A stretch of 64,000 nucleotides of DNA from Ricinus communis (lineage: Eukaryota > Streptophyta > Magnoliopsida > Malpighiales > Euphorbiaceae): positions 31,128,802 through 31,192,801 of the forward strand of contig NC_063258.1 of NCBI RefSeq assembly GCF_019578655.1, written 5' to 3'. The position numbers and the translations under genes were made by a program. This document shows positions 48,970 through 61,173 of this stretch, one piece after another; positions within the stretch are counted from its first letter, which is position 1; each line of letters starts with the position of its first letter. The notes below the pieces were generated by a model. That model did not search any database, was not told the DNA's origin, and saw nothing but the letters and a program-made list of their open reading frames with translations.

Positions 48970-49430
48970 GATTGATAACATCACATGTCAGATTTATGGT
49001 ATGCATAACGAAACAACCTTACATGCTTTGTGTCATTGCTCGGCCTCTCTGGCAGCTCTTAGGTTTTGGTAACTTAGTATCCAATTCCAACATTACATCT
49101 CTGCGGGAGTTATTGGAACAGATTAAGGTGCCAGAGGAGTTGAAGAATCTGCTACTCTATTATGGGCTAATTGGACAGCCGAAATCAAGCCTTGCATTCT
49201 GATACCAGACGGACAGCTGAATATAGAGCAACGGATTGTTTCCAAGCATGTTCCCTGTGCAGTTCCACCTGCTGATCATCGGTTTTGTGGCTACTGGAAG
49301 TTACATAGCAGCAGCTGTGAAACCGACACCCTTGGCAATTGCTGTCCAAGAAGGTTTGAAACTGGCCCACAAGCTTCGGTTGGACAAGTTTTATGGTAAG
49401 TCAGATTTTTATTTCCCTTTCTTCCTTAAA
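48970..49430 (+). pseudogene. LINE relic: zinc-binding tail and RNase H fragment
   Basis: A first frame reads ETTLHALCHCSASLAALRFW, the zf-RVT tail of plant non-LTR retrotransposons. Shifted frames follow with LRELLEQIKVPEELKN and then PTPLAIAVQEGLKLAHKL and LDKFYGKSDF. This is an RNase H domain in which the usual motif (E-x-x-A-hydrophobic-E-G-L-x-x-A, then V-E-S-D) is partly kept. There are stop codons and frame changes between pieces, so it is dead. Confidence 0.65.
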
Positions 49431-49439
49431 GTTTGATTG

Positions 49440-50604
49440 TTAAGAACTGTAAGGACTTGTTGTGTTATTTGTTTCTAAGACCGGTTAAGTTTTTAAGTAT
49501 TGATAGGATATTAGTTTTGCAGCATGAAGCTGCTGCTATGGCAATCCGTTGTGATTGACTGTGGCTAGCCTCAATAATCTTTACTTCTGTTGGAATTTAA
49601 TCTGCGAATGAGATAATAGTATTAAACATAAATTTAAAATTCTTTTTAGTTATTTATCTTATTTGGAAAAATTTATCATTGCTAAACTTCGATTCCTCCT
49701 TTTAAAAAATAATGCAATCATGACGTGACTTTGCCAATAAATCTGTGCCATTGGGTTCTTGCAGATTATTTTACATTTTAAGTAAATCTGATAAGCTAAA
49801 ATGAAGCCATATCTAAGAAGTGTGCACCCTTCCAAGCCTAACAAGATCAACTGTTGTTGTTAAGCATGAAAAACACTCGTGGAACAAATTCCATATCTAA
49901 AGGCTTTCTTCCCTGACACAGTTTGGTATTATTCAAATGTAGCTTCTTACAGGAACTGCATCATGATGGCACAGCAATATGTTATTCTCACAGTAGATTG
50001 TTGAAATTAACATTCCAGATTATTACTATCACTGAGCTAGATAATTCCTTGAAGCAGAAACTGAAGTAGCTCTTCTAGTGAAAAGCTTCAAATAGAAATT
50101 TGTCCAATTCTTAACTAGGATGAGTTGCAGACAAACAAGTTCTCTGCATCGTGGGAAATTATGTTTTCCTGTCATTCTGGACAAGAACGAGAAGTTTCTT
50201 GTCGTTCAAAAACTTCAACAAAAAACATTCATGGGGTTCAGAAACAACAATGACGAGTTCTCAGTTACAACCACGTAACATAAGCTGTTTCCTTGTCTTT
50301 CACTTCACTCATCCTCTCACCCCATTTTCCTCCTTTACCATGATACAGCGTTTACAGACAAAAATAGTATAGCTGAGAATACATGAAAAACCTTCAAATT
50401 AGTTTCTGAAAATCCTTATGATATGTTAAGCACTTGCCAGAAATTTTATTGCTTCACCCTTGTTTAGTTACTGTGTTTCTGTTTGCTTCACCATTATGTT
50501 TTTAGTTCTGACTCCTATAAGTTTCAGAATATGGAAAGCAAAAGGGCTTGAGGAAGAGTAACGGAATGCTCCATCAGGTTCCTTTTCATAAATAAATACC
50601 CCCC

Positions 50605-50642
<38 letters not shown>

Positions 50643-51684
50643 CACATGTATATTTGGCACCAAAAGATTGTCTAGTTGCAGACTGGTAAGGTCTGTTGCA
50701 GGGAAAGAACCCAGCAAGTAAGAATATGCAACCTGCCTGTTCAGGTAATATAGCTTTTATTATTGACAGTCATCTCATTCTCTCCTGTTTCGGTAAACTG
50801 ATGATTGTTAGCCTCTAAATTCATGGTTGCTTATTGTGAATATGTCATGCAAAGGAATGTTTGAGATTCATTAAAAATGAACCTTATATGTTAATGTATT
50901 TGCTCTAAAGTTATGCTTTCTTCAAAATATAGATGGGCGTTAAAACAGGAAAACTACTAGGAGAAGCCGAGAATAACAGTTTCCAAAGAACAGCTGTTTC
51001 CTTTCTCCTAAGTGTATGCATAGCTTCCTATTGCCATTAAAGTTGTTAAAAAATTTCTGTATCTAGGCTTTAAAATGTGCCCTCTGCTGAATATGGATGG
51101 ATGCTGCATTCTGATCCTTTGGATAATACTCATCATCAATTCCATTACCTGCTAATTAAGTACCTAAGCCAAGTCTATAGAGACAACAACCAGCCATTCA
51201 AAGAATCTAAGAGTACTTGCACAGCCCTGTCCCTCGCAAAAAAGCAATGCATATGACAAATCAGTTTTTCATATAAATTTTAATTACTCATGTCTTGATA
51301 GAACTTTGCACTATGCTTCCAGCAAAGTAACTTTTAAGAACTTCGAACAGAGAACCCACAGTGCTGCGAGAGGACCTAGGAGATTTTCTAGACCATCAAA
51401 ACCATGAGTTCCCGCATGCTTCAGACTTAAGCAACCATCCATGCCAATTTTCGCACTAAATTCAGGGACTTAAAGCTGAGTAGCAAATAAAGCAACCATG
51501 GGAGTTGATGCAAAGTTATGCATCAGAACACAAATAAATGAAACTTTGAAATTTAAGATTTATTGATATGAGGTTTGTGGTTCAATTTAGCTTGAATACC
51601 TGTTAACAGGTTTGGAAACAATAAGTATCCCCCATCCCACCAGTTCTGTCACTAACAAATGAGGAATAATTTGTAAGGCTGCAA
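49440..51684. other. Long spacer with no recognised gene
   Basis: Moderately AT-rich sequence. A (CT)n tract near 50608 and a CAG-then-GTAATA pair near 50710-50750 might belong to an untranslated transcript, but no coding sequence supports one. Confidence 0.4.
50608..50640. repeat. (CT)n microsatellite
   Basis: About 15 CT units, nearly uninterrupted, then CTTTCTC. Such pyrimidine tracts often sit near plant transcription starts, but none is evident here. Confidence 0.85.
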
Positions 51685-52623
51685 TTAAGTTGGTTTATTG
51701 GCTGCGTGCTTGCATGGTGGTTGCTGATTTTGATTCTTCAATTCATTTCCAGCCACAAGAAAGAACGCGGTGTGCCTGAGAATCGCAAGGATGCCCATTA
51801 ATATACAATAAAAGGAATGAAAAATGGATGGATAAAGATGCAGTTGGATAATATCCATGCCTGAAAAAATTCATCATTATGGTTTTGGAGTCATCGTCAA
51901 TCTCAGTAATACTGTCCAATGCCTTCTGCATATGATGCAACCATCTTTCTGCAGCTTGGCGTGTCACAGGAAATGGTCTGTGGCGACCGATCAGTGCAGG
52001 GTGGCCTGCCAAAGTTGCAAAAGAAATTATCATGAGACCACTGATGTCAAATTTGTAGCAGAACATTCAAAAATTAAATGGACACAATTTCAGTTTCTTA
52101 GATTTCATTCTTGAAATGAAATTAAAACAACCATAATTGTGGTAAATAGCAACTAAAACATTCATTTCTTTTTTTTCTTTCTGGAAGTCACAAAGAGGTG
52201 TTTAAAATGAATCAACAGCTTGAAGTGATAAGGGGTTTTTATATTAGCCTTTTAAGTTGACTAACAGAACCAGAATAATGTTTAGCTCATATTAGCAAAA
52301 AGAGAAAGAGAGAGTGCAATCAATAGAAAAGTCAATGAATAAAATTGCAAACCTTTCCTCTGAGAATAAAGAGGAGGACCTCCCATTCTCTGCACAAAAA
52401 ACTCAAATTGATTTTGGATAGCTTCCTCTTTCTTTGAATTAGCAAAAATAGACCTAAACCACTCTTCTTCTTCGTCATCATATACCCTGTTGTAGAAATT
52501 GGTGGAGAGGTTAATGAAGCTTTGGAGGCCGAGTTTCTCATACAGATTGGTGTTGTCAATAGCGAACGCGTCGGCTGTGTCAACTCCGCTCCATTCAGAG
52601 GCTTTTTCTTGAAGCGACTGCAT
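51685..52623 (-). CDS. GLB3: Class 2 truncated (2-on-2) hemoglobin
   Basis: Three exons, 52623-52353, 52005-51861 and 51775-51685, give 168 aa, near the Arabidopsis GLB3 length. Group II truncated globin residues are present: Tyr44 (B10, in NFYNRVYDD), His99 (proximal F8, in GRHRPFPV) and Trp112 (G8, in AERWLHH). The plant-type N-terminal extension ([13 protein letters not shown]) and Cys/His-containing tail ([11 protein letters not shown]) are both there. Intron 1 is normal. Intron 2 (51860-51776, 85 nt) begins GC rather than GT; with this boundary the product reads [18 protein letters not shown], the expected family sequence, and no GT donor nearby keeps the frame. The protein binds heme and oxygen or NO in the cytosol; physiological role is not settled. 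Confidence 0.95.
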
Positions 52624-52715
52624 TTCTTTTGCTTCTTCTTTCTGCTTTTTTGCTAGTGCTCGTGAGCTATTGGGCCGGCTACAAGTTGATGGTAAACTGG
52701 GACTGTGTGCGATGG

Positions 52716-52737
52716 GTATATATATATATATATATGT
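52716..52737 (-). promoter_or_regulatory. (TA)n tract serving as likely TATA region of GLB3
   Basis: An uninterrupted TA run lies 93-115 bp upstream of the GLB3 start codon on the coding strand, a normal TATA distance for a leader of about 65 bp. Confidence 0.45.
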
Positions 52738-52989
52738 ACACAGGGGTGCTTTGCCGTGGTCACGTGGTTCTCACGCTTTGAGATTCCATTTGATTGGCCT
52801 TTGAAGCTGGGGAAACCTGTGGGCTTATGTTCGTGGATTGTGATCATAGAGATGGTGGTGGTGGCAGTAGTGGTTTGGTCCCAGTCTCTAATTTTTTAAA
52901 GTGACTCTCTGATTCTTCTTTTGTGCTTTCTGATTAGATTTAGATGGTGCCATCGTGACGAAATAATGTTGTTAAGATTTTGGGTCAGT

Positions 52990-54300
52990 TCTCCTTAAGA
53001 GTTCCACTGTCCTGTTTATTTTTTTATTTTAAAAAACATAATTTTTATTATGGAAAATAATTTTTTATTTTATATTTTATATTTTTTAAAATTAATAGTT
53101 TTATTTCTTTTACCAATTAAAAAATAAAAATTATAAATATTAATCAAATTAAATATATAAAAGTTTATAATGCATTTATTAAATATAAAGTAAAGAACGA
53201 AATTTGATTCTCTTTATATAAAGAGCCAATTGACACTCTTTTTTTTTTTGAAAAGTCTCTTTATTTTATTTAAATAATAAAGAGTGTATTGAACAGTATT
53301 CTTTAAAATAAAAAATTTGATATATATAAAAATTGATTAAAAATATTTTAAATTTTACTGATTCAATATATAATACAAATTAAAAGAATAAATGTATTAA
53401 AAATAAAAATTAAAGATTATAATAAAATTAAATACAGTAAAATCTCTTAATAGTGATATTTTATATAAAAATAATATCTATGTAGTAATAAAAAAATTAT
53501 TTGAGCCAGTTATAAGTAAAAATAAACTCTCACTGTAATAAATTATGAATCTTTTAAATCCCGCCTTCAAAATATATTTTTCTATATAGTAATATTTATA
53601 TATATATAACTTTTAAAAGATATATGACATGTTATATTTTATCTCATCAATCATATTTATATAATATAATAGTATATTTATATATTTTATTTTTGAATCT
53701 GTCATTTCGATAATAAAATTAAATATTAAATCTAAAAAATAATTTTAATATTCAAATTTCTATTAAATTATTACCTCTTTATATATGACTCTGTAAAAAC
53801 TATATTATAATAAATAATAAACTATTATAAATTAAATAAATTTTATAATATTTATTTATTAATTTAAGATAATATAGTTAGTTAGACTAATTAAATATAT
53901 AAGACTATCTATAACTAAATTTGATAGTTAATAAAATAATTGAAATGTTTAAAACTAAAAAAGTAGTACACCAAGATAAATATTAAAAATATTTTTAAAA
54001 AGTAAATAATTTTATAATTTTAATATTATTATGACTCGAGACAGTAATAATATTTACTCGAATAATGCAATAGAGATATATTAAATTAAGAATAAATAAT
54101 AAAAAAAAATTTTATGGATGTTTTATTCTATCACCATTTATGGAAGGTTAAACCAACACAATAAATATTGTTATATGGAGAGGTTTTCTTGAAAAAAATC
54201 AGAAAAATATGTATTACACGTATAAAATCTGGAAAGATATCAAACAAATTTCATAGTAAATTAACACATATAATAAAATTTAAATTAATTTAGTTAATTA
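52990..54300. repeat. AT-rich spacer with a decayed MITE copy
   Basis: The part 52990-53345 resembles the MITE at 34230-34654: both contain a stretch like AATAAAGAGTGTATTG followed by CTTTAAAATAAAAA, then an AT-rich end. Beyond it the sequence is AT-rich without a gene; short blocks such as AGTAAAATCTCT recur here (53450) and at 20700. Confidence 0.4.
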
Positions 54301-54616
54301 TTATTTTGTCATAATTCAATGGCCACCTCAGTTTCGATACTAAAATTGTGAGGCCCAATTTGATAAATAGCCCCACATTAACTGATTGTATAAGTTTGGC
54401 CACTGTATATCCGACGGAGTGAAATTGCGCGCAATAGATTTTCCCTAATCCTTTCTCTTCCCAAATCTCCCTCTTTTTATTTATACTTTCTCTACAAAAA
54501 TATAGCGACTTTCTCAATCTATACAAAATACAAACCCTAACTTCTCGAAGTTGTTGTAGAATTTTGTGTTGCAGATACGTAAATATTAACATTCTCTGAT
54601 TCTTGATTGCTGGAGT

Positions 54617-57600
54617 ATGGTAGCTGCAGAAGTTGATACAGTGGAGAAAGAGCGAGTCAGGAAACGGCCACGGCTTGCCTGGGACGTGAAGCCATCTGAA
54701 CCAGAGGTTAGGGTTCGGCTCTTTAAGGGTTTTTCTAAAATTAAAATGTTTTAGGGTTTTTAATTCGTTAATAACTTAAAAGAAATTTAATTAAAAAAAA
54801 AAAAACAGAGAGCTTTTGATGATTGATTTTATTGGATGGATGTTTGTAGGTGCAAAGGGCTCTGGCTATTGTTGGAAATGAAGGGCCCACCACAAGGCAT
54901 GCTTCGCCTCCGAGAAGGGACGATGATCGTGAGGGCCATTACGTGTTTAATCTTGGAGAAAATCTTACCCCAAGATGTAAGGTTTTCTTTCAATTTTAAC
55001 TCTTTTATTTGTTGGCTTTTATTTCTTTTGCGTATTTGAGCATTTTCTTATTGGGGGTTGAGTTATAATTTGTTATCAATGGTACTTAGTTTACTATTGC
55101 TCCGTTTGGTTTTTCTATATGTATTTCATTGGAAAATAGGTTGTGAAGTGAAAATCATGAAACTTTTTTTCTTATATTGACTGTATACAGATAAAATACT
55201 CAGCAAGATGGGTGAAGGTTAGGAGCCAAGTGTTAATGCTATATCTACAAAGATCTTAAAATTTTTGTGATTCTGCTTGTGCCATTCAGCAAACTGCTAG
55301 TGTTGTAGGCACTTTTGGCCGAGTTTTGGAATGTTGGGATCGCCAAACACGGGAATATGTGGCAATCAAGGTAGTTCGTAGCATTCGTAAATATCGTGAT
55401 GCAGCAATGATTGAAGTTGATATACTTCAGAAAATTGCCAAGAATGACCAAATCAGTACCTCACGGTATATATTTCTGGGTTTCAGCTAATAGAATTGCA
55501 CATGCTCATTCTTTCATGTTTTCTCATCCTCTTGCTTGATGTTTTCTTTTGTGTAGCTGTGTGCAGATTCGGAACTGGTTTGATTACCGCAATCATATAT
55601 GTATTGTAAGTATGCCAATCAAACCTGTCATAGTGTTCTGATTTCTTTTTATGGTGCCAGTTTTCTCTTAGGAAATTGTGATGGACTCGATTTACTTTCA
55701 GTGGTCAAAGGAGTGACTGGAAACTACACCATAGTTAACAGCTATATATACAATCTTTCTGGAGTAGTATTGTGTCTCATTTTCTGTGGTTGTCCTTGTT
55801 AGTCCTTGAAATACCTAATTGCGCATGGTTCTTCTTTTGCCTTTTGATTCTGTTGTGTTTCTCATTTGGGCCTTTATCTCATTGACTCTTTAAGATATCA
55901 TATTATGATTTAGTTTTTTTAATCAGCTATGGCAGTTTAAGTGTGATTTGTCTGCATTGAGCTCATTCATCCAACTGAGAACTAAGCAGAAACCTTCCTT
56001 GAATGCATTTTAATGGTGTTACCAGGTATTTGAGAAGCTTGGACCAAGTTTATTTGATTTTCTAAAGAGAAATAAATACTGCCCATTCCCTGTGGATCTT
56101 GTGCGGGAATTTGGACGTCAGCTTTTGGAATCTGTAGCATGTGTGTGGATTGTCCTTGCCTCCTGTTTTATCACTTTTTGCATCTGTCCTGATGGATCTT
56201 CCCTTTTTGTTTCTTATCCTGTGTTGTTTATCCAGGACAGGATTGCTTTTGTTTTTCCATCCCATTTGTATAACGCTTCCTTTTCTATGATTTATCATAT
56301 CTGGCAGATATGCATGATTTACGCCTAATTCACACTGACTTGAAGCCAGAAAATATACTTCTTGTTTCTTCTGAATTTATAAAGGTCCCAGGATGCAAGG
56401 TATTTGGCCTTTCACAATGAAGAAATAATATCATTTTAGCTTCGGGTATAGACTTGGTTATAATATTAAAAATTGCTTGAAATGGAACAGAGGAATTCTT
56501 CAGATGAAACACATTTCAGGTTCTTGCCAAAGTCAAGTGCCATTAAGCTGATTGATTTTGGTAGTACTGCATATGATAATCAGAATCATAGCTCCATTGT
56601 TTCTACAAGACATTACAGAGCCCCTGAGGTTATTCTAGGTAACTAGCTTTTGTGTTGGCAAATTAAAATGCACTTTCCTCTTTGTTCGCTTCTATGCTTG
56701 TCATGCTCTGTGTCAAACACACTATGTCTGGTGATTAGCTGGGATAAGTTAAAAAATAATTTTTATATCAAGAGGGAAGGTCAGAATAATATTCTTTACA
56801 GGTTACTAGGTTTTAAGAAGAAAGGCAATTGTTACATCTTGTTTCCTGTGAGGCTTTGCACTTCACAGACCTTTCCAACTTCTTGAACCTCGACCTTGTG
56901 CTTGTAATTTTTTATTTGGAATCGTTTAGTGTCTTTTACCTATTGCTTACACTATGTTATGATATCGCTCATCACATGGTCTCCATATGTTGTTTTGTTT
57001 AGAGATTTTAATGTTAAGTTTTATAAAGTTTGTGGATTTTATATCTATTTTTTGAGTTGTTTGTCATTTTAGGGTACAAACAAAACACTTATTTTTTTTA
57101 TCATGCTTTTCCTATTGACATTTATACTGACTATATCCATGATATGAAAAATCTGACTTTTGCATGATAAACTGCATCTCCTGTAGCTGGAAAGAGGTTA
57201 ATCAATGAACTAAGCATATGCGTTGGATATGAAAAAGTGTTTGCAAAATGGATCTGTTGGTTGATGTCTAGTTGTTTGCTTGGAATAAGACTTAAGACAT
57301 GGGTTACTACTATTTCAGGTTTCATGTATACATTTAAGAGTTGGATTCATTGCAGTACTTGACAGGATCTTTGTTTCACTTTTCACTTTTTTAAGCTGTG
57401 TCTGTACTTCCCATTTGTGCTATATGCTTCAAGGTTTCCCTGGGTCAAACGCCAGCTGTTCTATATTCACATGTTGTTTCCTAACTCCAGCCATATTCTT
57501 ATGTTGTAGGTCTTGGTTGGAGTTATCCATGCGACTTATGGAGTGTTGGTTGTATACTTGTTGAGTTATGCTCGGTTAGTCCTGCATGCATGTCTCTGTA

Positions 57601-58443
57601 TCTAGACCAACTTGGTCCAAATTTCGAATTCTCATCGTAGGCACTTGAGCTGAGGAAACTTTTGATTCAGGGTGAAGCACTGTTCCAGACACATGAGAAC
57701 CTGGAACATTTGGCAATGATGGAGAGGGTATTGGGACCACTACCAGATCACATGATTCGAAATGCTAAGTAGGTTTCTTCCTAAAATTAAAGAGAGGAAC
57801 TTGGTATCTGCACAGTGATGGTTGCATGTGTAAAAATTTATTCGTTTGCAAAGCCTTCCTGATGTGTATAAAAAAATAGAGTTGTGAAGAATACATTTTT
57901 ACTTTTATTTCACTTTTGGGAGCTGCCAACTGGTAGACATTACATGTAGCTCTAGGTGCAGATCAACAAGTGGTCAATATTTATCACCACTGAAAGTTGT
58001 ATCATGCCCCATTCATTGATCTAGCTCACTGCATGATTGTTCAACTGCTAATGGATCCATAAATTAAATTTGCATTTTCTCTGGTTATTTGCAGCCGGGG
58101 GGCTGAAATATACTTCCGGGGAGCTTCAAGACTGAATTGGCCTGAAGGAGCAGTTTCCAGGGAGAGTATTAGGGCAGTGAAGAAACTTGATCGTCTTAAG
58201 GTTCTTTTCTTCTTGTTTTTTTCTCTCCAAGTGTTTTTTTTTTTTTTTTTTGGTTCTTGTCATGATGGTGAATCTTAACTCTGATGGTCATTGGTATTGA
58301 AGCAGGATATGATATCTCAACAAGTAGAGAGGTCAAGAACTTTACTCATAGAGTTGTTGCACGGTCTATTGAAATATGAGCCATCAGAGCGCCTAACAGC
58401 TCAACAAGCTCTTAATCATCCATTTTTCAAGAATCTTACTTGA
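54617..58443 (+). CDS. AFC3: LAMMER-type dual-specificity kinase AFC3 (CLK family)
   Basis: Twelve exons join in frame to 403 aa: 54617-54706, 54850-54976, 55191-55217, 55309-55465, 55557-55605, 56026-56140, 56308-56399, 56491-56638, 57510-57574, 57671-57768, 58095-58200, 58306-58443. Kinase motifs in order: GEGTFG (80-85), VAIK Lys102, HTDLKPEN (197-204), DFG (241-243), APEV, and the family hallmark EHLAMME (302-308). The short basic head with [13 protein letters not shown] is typical of AFC3. LAMMER kinases phosphorylate SR splicing factors in the nucleus. The start is set by the conserved head. All catalytic residues are present. Confidence 0.97.
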
Positions 58444-59048
58444 GGAACCTATCCTGACCATGAGTTTCTGTTGATCCCTTGTATTTCTAGAAATATTTTA
58501 AAAAAAATCAATGGAAATGTTTTTTTCTTATGTGAAGGGAGTCTCTGCAACATCATATGATTTTTCTGATCAATGGTCATCATATGATTAGCTTTGCCCA
58601 AAATCTGAAATGATTTTCTTGTGATCAAAATGGCTTGTCGGGATGCAGATGTTCTTTTCATCTTAATTTAGTCAGTAAATTTGATAGAGTCGATTCTCTC
58701 TCTCCATCAAAAGATTAAATGAGAATAATAATATCTGAAGCGGGATATTAATTGTTATTTACTTTGAAGAGAAGAGTGTTGAGAACACTAATTCCTCAAG
58801 TGTGGATTAAAGAGTGAAGCTCATTGGAACAATGCAAGTATCCCATCTATGAATGTATTCCTTGACACCCTGAAAAGTCCATATGATACTACAGATTTTG
58901 ACTACACAGTTAAGATAGCACCAAATGAGCGTCAATTGTCAAAAGCTAGCACTGGGGCTGATGTGGAAGTTGTTGAGGCGCTGTCATTTGCGCAGAAGAA
59001 CCAGTTCCTTGGCATAAATTGTAGATACCACTTTCAAATTTGAAAATG
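58444..59048. other. AFC3 3' region, with an unassigned 64-codon open frame
   Basis: After the AFC3 stop comes its 3' untranslated region. A plus-strand frame at 58849-59043 (start MNVFLDTLKSPYDTTDFDY, end CRYHFQI) has balanced, coding-like amino-acid use, but I recognise no domain, the upstream frame is closed and it ends six bases before the neighbouring PPR stop. It could be a captured exon fragment or chance. Confidence 0.25.
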
Positions 59049-61130
59049 TCACCAGTAATCTCTACAAGAGCATTCTCCATTCTCAAACCTATGAAATCTG
59101 TTGGCATCTCTCACCACAAATGCCACTTCCAAAATCTTGGATAAACCCTTGATGAATTGATGGCAATCAACACAAACTCTCAAGTTCTTGAAGACACGAA
59201 TCACCCTTCCACCTCCTTCCCAGCCACCACAAACCAACGCCAACCCAATTGCCAACTTCTCACTGTGAACTCTCAAGCTTTCCTCCTTTGATTCCTCTTC
59301 CACATCACGCAATGCATATTTCATCCTGTAACCATAGCCTAATTCTTCTTTCATCCTCGTCTCCATTTCTTTTAGAACTTGATGTATTTTCTCTATGACT
59401 GGGTGTGTGTCGTCTCCACCATAAAAGAAGTGCACCTCCTTGTCAATCTCTACCCAGCTACGCCCTGCTTCTTTCTTCAACCTCTTTGTCTTCGCCAATT
59501 CTCTTATTCTCTCACACTCGTTCCAGTAACCAGCATCAGCATAAATATTTGACAGCATCACATAGTTGACAGGATTATCACCATCTAATCTCAAGAGAAT
59601 CTCACCTACTTCTCTCCCCAAATCCAAGTCTCCATGCACTCTGCATGCACTGAGCAATGTTTGCCATATCCCTATATTTGGGTTTAGAGGCATACTGTAT
59701 ATAATATCCTTAGCTTCTTTTAAGCGCCCAGCTCGGCCAAGGAGATCAACCATGCAAGCATAATGCTCCACTCTAGCTCTGATCCTATGATCACTACAGA
59801 GCTTAGAGAAGTATACTTGACCTTCTTCAACTAGTCCAGAATGACTACATGCTAAGAGTACAGCCAAGTAAGTAACATCATCAGGTTCAATATCATCAGA
59901 TTGCATCTTGTTGAAGAGACAAACTGCCTCTTTGCCAAGACCATGCTTTCCATAGCCAGTGATCATGACTGTCCATGAAATCACATCTCTTGTTGACATT
60001 TCAGCGAAAAATCTCTCTGCTTCATCTATCACTCCACATTTGAGATACATATCCACAATTGAATTGCATACTGATAAATCAGAACCAGATGGGACTTTAA
60101 TGGAGTAGGCGTGCATTTGCTTGCCTTGCTCCACAAGTGCAAAATCAGCAAACACGCCAATCATGCTTGACAGAACAAACCCATCTGCTTCAACGTCACT
60201 CTCTCTAAACCGCCTGAACAGGCTCATTGCATCTGCTAAGTTACCTCCGTGAGCATAACCAAGAAATAATGCACTAAATGATATCACATTTTTCTCTTCA
60301 ATCTGACTGAATACTCTCTGAGCTTCGCACAACTTACCACATTTTACATATTGATCAATAAGAGCACCTGCAATACTAGTTTTAATCAAATAAGGGAAAC
60401 CGCTAATGATCAAGAAAGAATGAATTTGGGATCCTTCTCTAACTGCAGCAAGATCGCTACAAGCTTTCAATGCGCTTGTAAGTGTGAACTCATCAGGTTC
60501 TTGCCCGTCTTCCAGCATTTCTCGAAACAAAACTACAGCTTTCTCACCAAAACCTGCAATAGAGTATCCCGAAATCATTGAATTCCAACTTATAAGATTT
60601 CTAACCGGCATAAAGTCAAACATGCAAGCAGCTTCCTTGATTCTTCCACACTTCGAGTACATATCAACTATAGAATTGGCCACCACAATCACTATATCAT
60701 TACCAGATTTCGTACAGTTAGCATGAATCTGCATCCCAATATAAGGACGATTCAGCATACTACTCGCTTTAAGATTCATTGAAAATGTGAACTCGTTCGG
60801 TTTCACGCCAGACAGTCCCATTTGAGTGAATAAAAATAATGACTTTTTAGCATTACCATTCTGTATATATCCACACATAAGAGACGACCAAGAAACCACA
60901 TTTCTTTCCACCATTCTATCAAACACAGCACAAGCAGCATCCACTCTACCACATTTTCCATACATATCTATAAGATCATTACTCAGCATCAAATCAAATC
61001 TAAACCCTTCTTTTATTACAGCTCCATGAACCTGTACTCCTTGATTAAGTAACAATTTTTTTGAACAGCATCGCAAAAACTCCGCAAGTTTCTGCCTTTT
61101 ACTCAAAACCGAACAGGGTGATCGGTTCAT
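59049..61130 (-). CDS. DYW-class PPR protein, At3g15130-like
   Basis: A single exon of 693 aa. Repeating PLS-type PPR units run from about residue 15 to 540 (for example VVSWSSLMCGYIQNGNAKKS, NSIVDMYSKCGRIKEAACMF). They are followed by E and PG-box regions (KKEAGRSWVEIDKEVHFFYG) and a full DYW domain. The DYW deaminase residues are intact: His622 and Glu624 in VHSEKLA, Cys653 and Cys656 in CVDCH, ending CSCRDYW. DYW proteins bind organelle RNA and convert specific cytidines to uridine; the target organelle and site are not known here. The N-terminus lacks a long transit peptide, so an upstream start or weak targeting is possible. It is the likely counterpart of Arabidopsis At3g15130. Confidence 0.95.
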   Translation of the reverse strand: MNRSPCSVLSKRQKLAEFLRCCSKKLLLNQGVQVHGAVIKEGFRFDLMLSNDLIDMYGKCGRVDAACAVFDRMVERNVVSWSSLMCGYIQNGNAKKSLFLFTQMGLSGVKPNEFTFSMNLKASSMLNRPYIGMQIHANCTKSGNDIVIVVANSIVDMYSKCGRIKEAACMFDFMPVRNLISWNSMISGYSIAGFGEKAVVLFREMLEDGQEPDEFTLTSALKACSDLAAVREGSQIHSFLIISGFPYLIKTSIAGALIDQYVKCGKLCEAQRVFSQIEEKNVISFSALFLGYAHGGNLADAMSLFRRFRESDVEADGFVLSSMIGVFADFALVEQGKQMHAYSIKVPSGSDLSVCNSIVDMYLKCGVIDEAERFFAEMSTRDVISWTVMITGYGKHGLGKEAVCLFNKMQSDDIEPDDVTYLAVLLACSHSGLVEEGQVYFSKLCSDHRIRARVEHYACMVDLLGRAGRLKEAKDIIYSMPLNPNIGIWQTLLSACRVHGDLDLGREVGEILLRLDGDNPVNYVMLSNIYADAGYWNECERIRELAKTKRLKKEAGRSWVEIDKEVHFFYGGDDTHPVIEKIHQVLKEMETRMKEELGYGYRMKYALRDVEEESKEESLRVHSEKLAIGLALVCGGWEGGGRVIRVFKNLRVCVDCHQFIKGLSKILEVAFVVRDANRFHRFENGECSCRDYW

Positions 61131-61173
61131 AGTTCATAAGAGGTAAAAGAAATTTCTACGTTTACAGTCACTA
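61131..61173. promoter_or_regulatory. 43-bp gap between divergent PPR start codons
   Basis: The minus-strand PPR starts at 61130 and the plus-strand PPR at 61174. Forty-three bases cannot hold two ordinary promoters and leaders, so the leaders must overlap the neighbour's gene or share initiation sites. No TATA box is seen in the gap. Confidence 0.6.
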
